DNA of 64,000 nt, taken from Crambe crambe. Lineage: Eukaryota > Porifera > Demospongiae > Poecilosclerida > Crambeidae. The translations under genes were made by a program, and so were the position numbers. The DNA lies in contig OZ004589.1 of assembly GCA_963924555.1 (NCBI GenBank), positions 2,418,001 through 2,482,000 on the forward strand, given 5' to 3'. The notes beneath the pieces are model-generated. The model made no database searches. It was not told the origin of the DNA and was given only the letters and a program-made list of their open reading frames with translations. Of the stretch, positions 1 to 10,859 are shown one piece after another; the stretch's first letter is position 1; each line of letters starts with the position of its first letter.

Positions 1-907
1 CACGGGGATAAAAACCACTTTTGACATAAAAGAAACCGAAATAACCTCCGCTACTACTGCTCCAGCAGTTAGTAGTGAAGAAAACCAGGGCCAGGAAGGG
101 CTGAGAACAGATGACATAGTTGCTGTTATAATCTCTGTTGGAATAGTCGTGGTGATACTCATATCAGTCACATTGTTATTGCTATATTCTCAACGCAAGA
201 GAAAAAGAGCAGTTCTTTCAAGGGGCATAGGTATGTACTCTATCTATTCATGCATAATAATAATCAATAGGTTAAGTAGAAAAAATTTGGACTTGCTCTA
301 CTCAATTTCTTAATCGAGAGTGAAGCAAGCCACTAGGGGGTCAAATTAGAGGGTTATATGTATACCGGTTCCGTCCTTTGCGATTAGGTAATGTCAACGG
401 CAAATTAACTTCACTTGCCACAATGCTTTGCATTTCCCTATTGATGCATGCTTTAAGAAATGGATCACTGATAATATCAAAGTAACGACAGATTGTGTTT
501 ACCAAAAAATGTTACGCTACTGACTATAATTATAATCGTATATAATAATTTCTGTTTTCATACCCTTATAATTATATCATAATTAATTTTAGCTCTTTAT
601 GCTCTATAATTATCTCATTATAGATGGTGTGACTATGAGCTATACTCCTAATAAGAGGCCTCCTCCTATTGCCAGAGATGCTATTGAGGATATTCCAAAT
701 GAAATAGAAGCCAAAGCCAATGAAGCTTATGGTGTAGTCATCACTGCTGGCTCAGATAGTGGTATTTTGACCACAGAAAATGTTGCATACACTACGACAG
801 GAAAAAAAGGAGAAGAAAATACTGAGGATTACGCTTATGACTATGTTCACAGTGAAATCATTATGGGACGTAATGTGCGCAATAGCTCTGCTAGCGATTA
901 CTACTGA
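1..907 (+). CDS. Receptor A: 3' part of kinase-less single-pass receptor
   Basis: Exons 1-230 (open at the window edge) and 624-907. The first exon encodes the end of a Thr-rich stalk and one transmembrane helix ([20 protein letters not shown]), then a basic stop-transfer run (QRKRKR). It ends at a phase-1 donor. The second exon starts after a TTATAG acceptor and encodes a short cytoplasmic tail with tyrosines in NEAYGVV, NVAYTTT and YAYDYV, ending at TGA 905-907. No kinase follows. The stalk-TM exon is close to that of RTK-D and RTK-E on the other strand, while the tail matches K and B. Inference: a signalling or decoy receptor working through phosphotyrosine or N-x-x-Y binding partners. The 5' exons lie outside the window. 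Confidence 0.75.
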
Positions 908-2118
908 ATTATGCAGTGTGCACAATATATAATCTAACTTAACAGTTGAGTTATAGTATAGCTTCAGTTTTCAGTGCCAGCCTGGAGTATTCTCATGTAT
1001 GTATATCACTATTACTAGCAAGCTACTGTACCACCTCAAGCTCTACGTATGTGTTCTGTGTGCTTATGATTGGATAATAATTATGCAAACAAAATAGTCA
1101 CTATCTGTAACTATTATCATAAATGGAGGTGAGAGGGCAACAGACTAATGTCTAATGTATAGTGTCTAGCTATACGTACATATATTAGCTACACTCATTC
1201 ACTTCAGTTCTATATCTATAAATAAAGCTATAACTATATGTACGGAGATAATCTGCAACTACAATTATTGACGATTAGCTATATATTTCACTCTTCTTGG
1301 AAGAATTGTTGCAATTGAAACTGAGAAGTCTTTTCAATGACCTCTGTAATATTATAGCAGCATTCTTCTACTGAATAAGAATTTCTAGAAGAGCATCAAG
1401 AGTGATTTCCACTTTCATCAGCTGGTCTTTTTATCTCTTCTATTTAGAGTGTGTGTGCTAATTGCAGCTGGCAATATATCTAGTAGCTATGTTCAAAGTG
1501 GCATTTGGGACGTGGATGGTTTTAATCACAAGTGGAGAGCTGATACGTAAAAGAGACACTATTCCCTCTTCCCCTCCCCTTCAGTATCCACAGCCATACC
1601 TGTCACCACCAATGCCTTAAGGGGATTTAATACATTTTACAATAAACATAAGGGGGCATTATAAGTACATAGAGGTTTTCCGGTACTGTATGAGACCGTT
1701 AGCTAACAGACTCAATGACAATTATTAAATAATTTTCATGTGTACAATTCTAATAAACAAGTATATAAAAGTGGAGCTCAAATCCAGCTCTTGAGTTCTA
1801 AAGTGCATGTGTATGTAATGCATGCCCTTATATATACATGCACACATTATGGGCCAGACTACTTTTTTTTTGTAGCAGTCTGGCTCATGAAACTATACAC
1901 ACATTAGGTAGCTATGTATGTATGAAATCTTAGACTGCTCTTGTCAGACAGTGTTAGGTTATGTAAATGTGCACAATGTTTATGTGGGAGGTAAAGGGTC
2001 AGCCAAATGTGTACCTATACCACGGAAGAAGGACCTAGACTGATATGTACACAAAGTCGCAACCTACGTATATTTCTAAGAACTAGCTAGCTATTAGGTT
2101 TTGTTATTTTTGCACTGC
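908..2118. other. Non-coding 3' flank of receptor A
   Basis: No coding exon seen. The first part (to about 1680) is repeated, with small indels, downstream of B (4615-4910) and downstream of the retrotransposon in K (14189-15140), marking it as part of the triplicated A/B/K unit. A short hairpin lies at 1851-1888. Confidence 0.6.
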
Positions 2119-2266
2119 ACTGTTAAAAATGGTTTGCACTTTAAATTTAACACACTTGCTTGTAATGCTAAACATCAAAGTTTGCCATCGTAACACACCA
2201 AAAGTTATCATGGCAACAGCTGTATTATATTATACTAGTGTAATAGAACACACCATTTTTAACAGT
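2119..2266. mobile_element. Small TIR element (MITE), 148 bp
   Basis: A 15-bp perfect terminal inverted repeat, ACTGTTAAAAATGGT at 2119-2133 and its complement at 2252-2266, bounds a non-coding core. No clear target duplication was identified, so the superfamily is unassigned. Confidence 0.55.
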
Positions 2267-2515
2267 CCACATCATTAATGGCATGAATCATCACATTTTG
2301 TTTGGAGCAAAATAAGCTTATTAGCTAGCTATTGGAAGCATACAGCATAATATTATTCCCAAAGTGGCATTTGTGTGTAACTTATAGCTACTAGCTAACT
2401 AAAAGTCTAATGAGTTGTAGTATACGTATAGCTACATGCTTCTCCTATGAAGCTATACTATTATTCATTACCTTATGATACATCATTACTGCACTGATTA
2501 TTATAATTTATGTAG

Positions 2516-2745
2516 ATATTTCAGCCAAATGTTCTGCTTTTGATAAAGAGGTCATTTATCACAATCCATGTGGAATAGCAAATGAAACTTATGGTATAGC
2601 GATCTTGACTGGCTCTCATGGCCACATTTCAACCACAAAAAATGTAGCATATGGAGTAAATATGGACAGTGATGCCAATACTAACGCTAACATCACTTCA
2701 ACACAAGAACCTAATAATTATGACTATTTGGAGCTTTGTAGATAA
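2516..2745 (+). CDS. Extra cytoplasmic-tail exon (alternative last exon of A or orphan)
   Basis: An open exon follows a TATGTAG acceptor in phase 1, the same phase as the A tail exon at 624. It encodes about 75 residues ending at TAA 2743-2745. It is homologous to the A/B/K tails: NETYGIA aligns with NEAYGVV, and TTKNVAYG with TTENVAYT. The C-terminus differs, ending in NNYDYLELCR, with a possible SH2-type YDYLEL site. It has no signal peptide or TM of its own. Joining donor 230 to this exon instead of 624 would keep the frame, so it may be a mutually exclusive last exon of A. It could also be left from a lost receptor copy. Confidence 0.5.
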
Positions 2746-3165
2746 CTATAAGCTATTAAAAATATAGCCTGATACCTAGCTAGCTAGGAATCATCTTCAA
2801 GTGAACAAAATTCATACTGTAGATATCTAGCTACTTGTAGAGCTTGTGTGTTTATATAGCTAGCTAGCTGTAATTTCATAATAATTCAGAACTCTGTGTG
2901 ACAATTAAGCATGGAAGCAGCAAACCTATAACTGCAATAAGGACTCTAGGAGGTTTCTGTACTGTATATTAAGCATTCTGCATAGAGAGAATTGATATCA
3001 TAGCTACTTCCTTTTACTATAACATTATTGTTGTGTCAATATCTCAACAATGGAATTTGACCACATTAGCTGCTACTGTGTCCATTATATACGTACATCT
3101 GTCCATAATAATGCTGATGGTTCTTTGACTCCAAGCTCACAATAGTAAGCATGAAAATGACCAAT

Positions 3166-4614
3166 GACCAATGCTGGATCAAATTATGCTCTGCAAAGGC
3201 ACTCACAGAATTCAAATGCCATTAATCTGCTTAATTCTGAATTCAGCACACAGTCTCAAGCTGTTCTTCATTTATATGCCAGCATAGGTGAGTGCTATTA
3301 TTTACCCTTCAGTCACAGTTCAACCGTACCACTTTTCATGAATACACATTAGAGCAGCTACCTTCCAAGTCCTTTAGGCTACTATAATAGTATAAAATGA
3401 GCAAAATCCCTAGTGGACTAAATCTTGTAGGCAATGACTTCATTTCAGCTAAGGACACACATCAAATTCTATCGATGGTGATGTTTTACCTAGCTATAGT
3501 GGGTATGATATGGCATTTCAACCGAATTACTCAAATTTTCAAGGCTAGACCCTTGCTCTTAGCCTATACCTAACTTTTCTTTCAGAATCCATACCTACAG
3601 TGCCCACCACAACTCAAGCAGATGTTACAACCATGGAAGTCGATACTACAACCAGGAAAGCAGATATTACAACCAGGGGAGCAGATATTACGACCAGGGA
3701 AGCAGATAATACAACCAGGGAAGCAATCATAGCTACGACAGACCTTGTAGAAATGATGATCATGCCAACCACAGGGATGAAAACTACTTTTGACATAAAA
3801 GAAACCGAAATGACCTCCGCTACTACTGCTCCAGCAGTTGGTAGTGAAGAAAACCAGGGCCAGGAAGGACTGAGAACAGGTGACATAGTTGCTGTTATAA
3901 TCTCTGTTGGAATAGTCGTGGTGACACTCATATCAGTCACACTGTTATTGCTATATTCTCAACGCAAGAGAAAAAGAGCAGTTCTTTCAAGGGGCATAGG
4001 TATGTACTCTGTCTCTTCATGTATAATTAATCAATAGGTTGAGTAGAAAAAATTTGGACTTGCTCTACTCCATTTCTTAATCATGAGTGAAGCAAGCCAC
4101 TAGAGGGTCAAATTAGAGGGTTATATTTATACATACGTTCTTCCAGTTCCATCCTCAACTGTTCACTCACCATAATGCTTTGCATTCCCTAGTGATGATA
4201 ATATCAAAGTAGCTAATGACAGATTATGTTATGCTACTGACTATAATTATTGTACATAATATCTGTTTTCATACCCTTATCATAGCTCTTTATGCTCTAT
4301 AATCATCTCATACGTACATGAGGTATACTGACTATACTCCAAATAAGAGGCCTCCTCCTATCGCCAGAGATGCTATTGAGGACGTTCTTAATGAAATAGA
4401 AGCCAAAGCCAATGAAGCTTATTGTGTAGTCACCACTGCTGGCTCAGATAGTGGTATTTTGATCACAAAAAATGTTGCATACACTACGACAGGCAAAAAA
4501 GGAGAAGAAGATACTGAGGATTATGCTTATGACTATGTTCACAGTGAAATCATTATGGGACATAATGTGCGCAATAGCTCTGCTAGCGATTACAATATGC
4601 AGTGTGCACAATAA
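3166..4614 (+). pseudogene. Receptor B: 5'-truncated kinase-less receptor copy
   Basis: Segments: the end of an ectodomain exon (about 3166-3287, donor GTGAGT); stalk/TM exon 3586-3999 (acceptor TTTCAG, phase-1 donor GTATGT); tail 4318-4614. The first segment matches the last 38 residues of module 2 in RTK-D/E ([14 protein letters not shown]...LYASIG). Upstream sequence stops matching at about 3166, so the signal peptide and most of the ectodomain are gone. The stalk has about five 7-residue Asp-Thr-Thr repeats. The tail acceptor that reads TTATAG|AT in A and K is CATACGTAC here. The nearest AGs either change frame or lead to a stop, so the tail cannot be joined in frame by the usual site. 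Probably a pseudogene, with exons otherwise well preserved. Confidence 0.65.
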
Positions 4615-4913
4615 TATAATCTAACTTAACAGTTGAGTTATAGCTAGCTAGTATAGTGCCAGCTTGGAGTATTCTCATGTACGTATATCACTATTACTAG
4701 CAAGCTACTGTACCACCTCAAGCTCTATATAAAGTGTTCTGTGTGCTTATGATTGGACAAAATAATCACTATCTGTAGTTATATCATAAATGGAGGTGAG
4801 AGGGCAACAGACTACGTAATGTCTAATGTATAGTGTCTAGCTATACGTACATATTAAGTCTTATTAGCTACACTGTCTCCTTGATTCACTTCTATATCTA
4901 TAAATAAAGCTAG

Positions 4914-6008
4914 TACAGAAGAGAGACAGGTAATGGCCATGATCCCTTCGCTGTTGCAGTAATGAAGCACGATACTATCGTCGGTCATATACCACGGACT
5001 ATTTCTGCTGTTTGTTCCTTGTTTTTGCGAAGACACGGTAGTATAACCTGCCAGGTTAATGGAAGCAGAAGATTCCCAAGTGACTTACCTCAAGGTGGAC
5101 TTGAAATACCATGTCTACTAATATTTTCTGGGGCATGTGATCTTGTCACGAAGGTCCAGAAGTAGTCTCGCGGGCCAGACCCTTTACCAACCGCGAGGGA
5201 AGAAAGAGTCTGGTCAAATCCAATACATGATCTTGTTTCAATTGCCCAAAGATTTGGTGGCGGGCATGCGCAAAACGTCACGATACGTCACGGCTCTCAA
5301 ACAGATTTTTTCGCGCGTGCACTTACAGAGTAGTCCTAGAGTTTAGTCATGTCATAGAATATATCTATGGTCATGTTAATGAGCTGCTTGCTTGTATGCA
5401 GAGATCACATTGGTGATCATAGGAAAAAGAAAAGGCTGCATGGTCCAGGGTGTGCATCAGCCAAAGAACTGCTCCAGGTACTTGCAGGAGTTGCACTGGA
5501 AAAATTTCCGACACTTTCTGACCAGAAAGCTGTTTCCAAGCCTCCTCCCACTCTCTTGAATAGCCGCCTCCAGTCTGTAATCATATTCCTGCTCAGCCAT
5601 GTAGCGCTAAGAAATCCAGAGCGCAGATTTTTCCTAAATTCGTGATGTATAATAACGTCATAGTCGCGCCCCTCCTTCCGAAGATTGCTGACTGTGCACA
5701 ACAAGATCGTGTATTGGATTTGACCAGACTCTTTCCTTCCCTCGCGGTTGGTAAAGGGTCAGGCCCGCGAGACTAGTCCAGAAGCTGATTTTTGACATCA
5801 CCAAGAATGAAAAAAAAATAAAGAAGAAAAAAGTAAAGAGGAAGATTCTGGTTCCCCACCTCAAAAAAGGAAGAAAATAAATGATGAACATAAACAAATG
5901 GACAAAGATAAGAGTGAACACATATGGGTACGTTTGGATGGCATTAGTTTAAAATATTCTGACAAAAAGGCAATACTGGAAGGCCATGAGCTTCATGATT
6001 TGCATACC
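4914..6008 (+). pseudogene. HIRAN-like gene fragment split by a TIR element
   Basis: Open frame 4914-5162 encodes a segment with HDPFAVAV, IVGHIPR and LPQGGLEIPC. It resumes at 5785 after the inserted element and runs to a stop near 6017, passing a Lys/Glu-rich, Ser-Pro linker. The pattern NxHDPxAVAV...VGHIPR resembles HIRAN-type domains, a nucleic-acid-binding fold, but I assign this only tentatively. It has no clear start or promoter, sits among transposons and is interrupted, so it is most likely a dead gene fragment or part of an older mobile element. It is unrelated to the receptor genes around it. Confidence 0.4.
5163..5775. mobile_element. 613-bp non-autonomous TIR element, 9-bp TSD (Mutator-like)
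   Basis: Terminal inverted repeats of about 75 bp start TAGTCTCGCGGGCC at 5163 and end with the complement at 5775. A perfect 9-bp target-site duplication, GTCCAGAAG, lies at 5154-5162 and 5776-5784. A 9-bp TSD with long TIRs is typical of Mutator-like elements. No transposase is present. The interior holds short open frames without a recognisable product. It splits the HIRAN-like fragment. Confidence 0.8.
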
Positions 6009-6267
6009 GTAATCGTATAAATTTTCGATGGGGTTTTATTTTCGTTATTTTCGTAGTCGATCAGAATCCTCGAAAATAATAAACAAAGTCTTAGTACTAT
6101 GACGTCATATATGACGACGATGCGCATGCGTGTGCAATGCGATATCGATAGCAGCTGGAAAAAAACATGTGCTTGCTACGAAAATTAGACCTGCAGAAAT
6201 TTTTTATTATAGGAACAGCTCCGGAAATCACGAAATTTTAAACCTCCGAAAATTTATACGATTACGG
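6007..6267. mobile_element. Tc1/mariner-like MITE, 261 bp
   Basis: Inverted termini CCGTAATCGTATAAATTTTCG (left) and its complement (right) are flanked by TA at 6005-6006 and 6268-6269. It lies inside the tail end of the HIRAN-like fragment. Non-coding. Confidence 0.65.
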
Positions 6268-6269
6268 TA

Positions 6270-7453
6270 GCTAGCTACTTCTTTTGTAATAACTTCATAG
6301 CTGCCATGTGATCAAAATGTAACCAACTTCACCATAAGCCACATTCTCCAGTATTTGAATTCCAAGACTTCTTATAGCTATTAGAAGTACAGTACTTCTG
6401 TTGTTATCTACAAGATAATTACATAATACACTCTTGGAATTTCAAGAGAAGGCTCGTAGACAGCCAAAGGTACGAAAGGGCATAGCTAGCTATGTAACAC
6501 TATTATTTGTAGCAAATCAATTATAGCCAGTATTTTATATTTGCCACCTACGTACACTATAGGTAATGCACAGCAAAGAGTCCTGTCACATCAGTGATAG
6601 AATCTGATATAATTGTATATAATACACGGGGGAGATGAGCTTACATAGCTACCTTCCTTTGAGCAAAATCGCACAAGCCATAATGATTCCCATTACAGGA
6701 ACCAGCATAGTGTAGTGACTAGCTACTACTTGAAAAAGTGGGGCCTGGGTACGAGGCAATTCTTGTATACTCACTCTCATAAGCTTATAGTAGCTATATT
6801 CACTATTCCAGCAATTAAGATCCACAGATCCAGCAATTAAGAAAGCAGGACAATAATTAGATATTATAAATTAACAGGACATGTAATAGTAATTGGCATT
6901 CTTGCAAGCAAGTATATAAGGGATCAATTGATTACTGTAGCTAACTGGATCACAGAATCCATGAAAGTGATTTTATTCTCTAGTCTTTGTAGATTGAGAT
7001 CATGCCTGCAGTTATGCCTTGTGAATCTTGTACAGTTTCACCACAGTAGCTCTATAAACACTTCAGGGGATTTCATAGCCATGGTTACAATCCCCTTAAG
7101 GTCTCCATTAGTACTCACTAACTAGATATAATTCAATTTTAAATTCACAGTCTTCTTGACTGTATATCACTCATCAAATTCTCAGCATATGAAGGTTTTC
7201 TTAAGCATAACTGGCGACATGCCTTCCTTATGATCCAATAATTCTTTACTCATAGGGTCTTCCCCAATACAATAATACTCCCACATGTTATTGAGATCCC
7301 ACAGAAAGACTTCCTTCCTTATTTGGAATCAAATTCTATCCTCACTTCCTGCCAGTTCAACTCAGTTTTACTTGAAGACTTCAAACAAGTTCAAGTAGCT
7401 ATCTGTTACTGCTATTAAGACTGGAAAGTAGCTAAATATTGTAGCTAGCCATC
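6270..7453. other. Intergenic region upstream of receptor K
   Basis: AT-rich with no exon or repeat family that I can define. It should hold the promoter of K, but no core promoter motif stands out. Confidence 0.4.
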
Positions 7454-9585
7454 ATGAAGAAGACTCTGTTTTGTATGCTGATTGCAGGTAAGCAAGCTTT
7501 ACATAGCTACCTGTCAAATTATTGCAACACAATAACTAAGAGAAGTAACTACACTGATAATTTAAGATAGCTCATTTTTGTTCTTTTAGCTCTACAAAGT
7601 TTTACTGTTCAAGGAGACTGTGTTGTAGGAAGGATAAATATCATGGAAATGATGCCTTTGAACAGGACTCCTAATCCAGAACCTGGTATATACATTGACC
7701 CATCTAGTCCCGCCTCTTGCAGTGGACAGATAACAAAGTGGAGTTTTTGCTACCATTATAATTCAGAAAGTGGTACTAGTCTTTTTTTGATTGGCTTACA
7801 AGTTTGGCAGATAAATAATTTAAATGAAAGTATGCGCATAAGTGAATCAATAGTTTCAATTGAAGTCATGAATCTGGTAAACTTTCAATGTGTTGATAAG
7901 GAGTTAAGTCCAGATAAGTATATAAACATCACTGAAGGAGATGTCCTTGCAGTACGTCAAATTTCAGAAAGAAATTCAAATGCAGAAATATCAGCTGTTG
8001 TGAACACAGAAGAGCCAAATACCTTGATCTATTTGCCAGTATCACCTTTCATACCAACAAAATTTTCATCATCAGATTCTCAAGTAGAATTTCGGTCAAC
8101 TAATGCAATACTCGTATCTGCTACTGTAACAGTGAGTGAAATGACTTCTCCTGGAACATTCTCACCATCACAAGGAAGGACAAACCCAGCAATGGAAGTA
8201 ACAAGCGTGTCAGATAACAACAACTCAACCAATGCATCTGTCCCAGGGGAAAGGACTGGATTGAGTTTAGGAGTGATAGTTGGAATCGTGGTTGTGATAG
8301 TGTTCTTGCTGATCATAGCAATTACTGTACTAATTACCATAATCATTTTGTGTCTGAATAAGAGACAGAAAATGAAAAGGAATTCTGATGTGTCATCAAT
8401 AGGTAAGTGTATAGCTATCATAGCCATCATCAATCCTTCTATATCATGTTTTATGTAGCCATAGACAATGCAGTGTATGATCAAGTGTATGTGGTTAAGT
8501 TGACTTCCTCTACATTATTTCTTATTTGTGAGTGAAGTGAGCCACTAGAGGGTCAAATTAGAATACATTTCCGTGAAATACTTAGCTACTTCAGCCTTGC
8601 GGTGGCCTACTAGGCCAACAATCCACTTAGATAAACCTAGAACGCTGTAGAAATCAATCAAGCTTGCCTACGATCTTCAGAAAAGGTTAGTCTGCACATG
8701 CGCAGTAGGTAGGAGTGAAATTATGAACTACGAGTGAAATTAAGGATTAATTTCACTCGAACTAATGAGGGTAAATGTACTAGTAAATATTAACCATATG
8801 ATTATGAAGGAAAAAAATTATGCTAAATAAAAAGGCTATGTAGGGGGTTAGTCTGTACTTTAACCTATAGCAGTTTCTGTGAATAAACATCAAAATTATG
8901 CTGCCTTCAATAATAATCCCTACATCACTGCCTAAACCAAGCAGAACACTTTTACACTGACACTAACAATTAAAGCAGCTTGGTGGGAGGCAGTAATGTA
9001 GGGATTATTATTGAAGGCAGCATAATTTTGATGTTTGTTCACAGAAACTGCTATAGGTTAAAGTACAGACTAACCCTACATGGCCTTTTTATTTAGCATA
9101 AAATTTTTCCTTTCACTTATTTATATTATACCGATTCTGATTAGGTAACGTTAATGGCTAAAACTTCATTCACCACAATGCTTTGCATTTCCCTAATGGA
9201 TCACTAATAATTATAATGTCAAAGTAACGACATGTCGACAGATTGTGTTTACAAAAAATGTTATGCTACTGACTATATCGTACATCTGTTTTCATACCCT
9301 TATCATTATTTAGCTCATGCAATGCTCTATAATTATCTTGTTATAGATGGTGTGACTATGAGATATACTCCAAATAAGAGACCTCCTCCTATTGCTAGAG
9401 ATGCTATTGAGAACATTCCAAATGAAATAGAAGCCGAAGCCAATGAAGCTTATGGTGCAGTCACCACTGCTGGCTCAGATAGTGGTATTTTGACCACTAA
9501 AAATGTTGCATACACTACGACAGGCAATAAAGGAGAAGAGGATTATGTTTATGACTATGTTCACAATGAAATCTGTAATATCTGA
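7454..9585 (+). CDS. Receptor K: single-module, kinase-less membrane receptor (361 aa), tail cut by an LTR element
   Basis: Exons 7454-7487, 7590-8402 and 9347-9585; phases 1/1, total 1086 nt. Signal peptide MKKTLFCMLIA. The ectodomain carries one Cys/Trp module with the core CSGQITKWSFCYH, then a Ser/Thr-rich stalk (about residues 185-220). One TM helix (about residues 221-250) and a basic anchor (NKRQKMKR) follow. The tail holds NEAYGAV, NVAYTTT and YVYDYV. The retrotransposon begins at 9574, inside the last exon, so the final residues (CNI) and the stop come from the LTR. The displaced remainder of the exon survives at 14137-14188. Splice sites are good, so a slightly shortened product is plausible. 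Confidence 0.72.
8800..9121. mobile_element. Foldback MITE (GTAGGGAT family), copy 1, in K intron 2
   Basis: Long inverted arms meet around a small loop. The arm sequence is framed by GTAGGG near the terminus and ATCCCTAC at the loop, with A-rich termini (AAATAAAAAGG). The copy at 33001-33115 shares this arm sequence. Confidence 0.7.
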
Positions 9586-9782
9586 GAACTGACTGTACTG
9601 TTTTCTTATGTTATTTGATTATTTACATAGCTACATTGTGTCATTGTAATCACATAGGCCTTATGTCATCTTATGTAATGTTATGTCATGTTTCAGTTAA
9701 TTTGTAGGCGCCTGCCGCCATCATCCTTATTTGTTCTGCATGCTTTTGTGCACAATAAAGAAATTTGAGTAGATATACAATA
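9574..9782 (+). repeat. 5' LTR
   Basis: 209 bp, begins TGTAATATC and ends ATACAATA, with an AATAAAG polyadenylation-like signal near the 3' end. It supplies the stop codon and last three codons of receptor K. Confidence 0.9.
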
Positions 9783-9814
9783 ACTGGCGACAAGGATAAA
9801 GAAGTAGCTGGGCT

Positions 9815-10800
9815 ATGGCAGTACACGGACATGTTTCAGAATTCGATCCAAAAAAGGAAGAATGGAAGTCCTACGCAGAGAGACTTTCGTACTACGAAGT
9901 GGCTATATGTCCGGCAACCGGACCGCGTCAGCAGAGCTATCCGTCCGGCAGTCTAAATAGGCCAGCGAAGCTGGCCTATGTATTATAAAGGCTCCTGCAA
10001 GGGAGCGAGCGCAGCGAGCGTTAGGTGCATGGGACGTACTATTCACGCACTGTTGTGACTCTAGGGCTAGGGCTAGGGCTAGGCCCTAGGGCTCCCTAAG
10101 GCCACCAGAGAGTAACAAGTATAAATATCACTCTCGAACTGACTTTTGCAGCGTTGCCACCGTAGCGTATGTCCGATCGTGGGTTCGATCCCGGAATTGC
10201 TGCTTCTTTTTCTTCTTTCAGATTTTCAATCTTTGAAAATTTTCTAAGTGCCAGCACTGCCGGACGGATAGCTCTGCTGACGCGGTCCGGTTGCCGGACG
10301 GATAGCCACTTCATTCGTACTATTTCATAGCAAACGATATCACGACTGATGCGAAGAAGCAAGTAGTACTCCTAAGTGCGAGTGGATCAGACACATTTGA
10401 ACTTATTCAGAACCTGTTGGCACAAGTTAGAATGATTTACTACGTGACCGCCTTGTTTGTGGGATAAGAAATGGCCCTCTTCAACGGAAGCTGTTAGCAG
10501 AGAAGGAACTTACGTTCAAAACAGCTTTAGAGATGGCCCAGGCTTGGGAAGCTGCAGAAGCAAGTTCCAAGGACTTGCAAAAGCCACAAAATTCATCAGT
10601 GCACTCTCTCCGTGAGAGGGACCCCTCACGCCAACAGAAACATCAACAAAGCCCAGCAGTAACCTGTTATCGATGTGGAGGCCAACACAAGGCTCCTGAT
10701 TGTCGATTCAAGAACACTAAGTGCCACACCTGTCAGAAGGTGGGGCACCTTGCAAGGGTGTGTAGGAGTAAAACACACCCACATCAACAGAAGCGGCGAA
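9815..10800 (+). pseudogene. Retrotransposon gag, broken
   Basis: An ATG at 9815 opens a capsid-like frame (MAVHGHVSEFDPKKEEWKSY). It is interrupted at 9895 by a 419-bp TIR element and continues after 10322. A further internal deletion near 10440 joins distant gag segments out of frame. The C-terminal part contains two CCHC zinc knuckles (CYRCGG..., from 10665, and CHTCQK...) that bind the element RNA. The capsid middle is missing compared with normal gypsy gag, so this copy cannot make a working particle protein. Confidence 0.8.
9895..10313. mobile_element. 419-bp TIR element nested in gag, 9-bp TSD
   Basis: Inverted termini of about 55 bp (GAAGTGGCTAT...) bound the insert. The 9-bp duplication TTCGTACTA lies at 9886-9894 and 10314-10322, and the flanking gag codons rejoin in frame across it. 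The interior has a CTAGGG-type run near 10060-10090 and a tRNA B-box-like word GGTTCGATCCC at 10182-10192. No transposase. The 9-bp TSD suggests a Mutator-like source. Confidence 0.75.
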
Positions 10801-10859
10801 AACCGACTTCACACAAGACACATCACGTGGGAGAGAGCAAGGAAGCTGCCGAAAGCGAG

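Noticed and set aside
5367-5645. 92-residue open frame inside the 613-bp TIR element
   Set aside because: No recognisable domain, and it overlaps an equally long frame on the other strand; perhaps a captured scrap, not supportable as a gene.
10055-10095. Telomere-like CTAGGG repeats
   Set aside because: Only a few units, inside a TIR element within a retrotransposon; no sign of a chromosome end.
10141-10200. tRNA gene or SINE from a B-box-like word
   Set aside because: No A-box or cloverleaf at the right spacing could be found; kept only as a remark.
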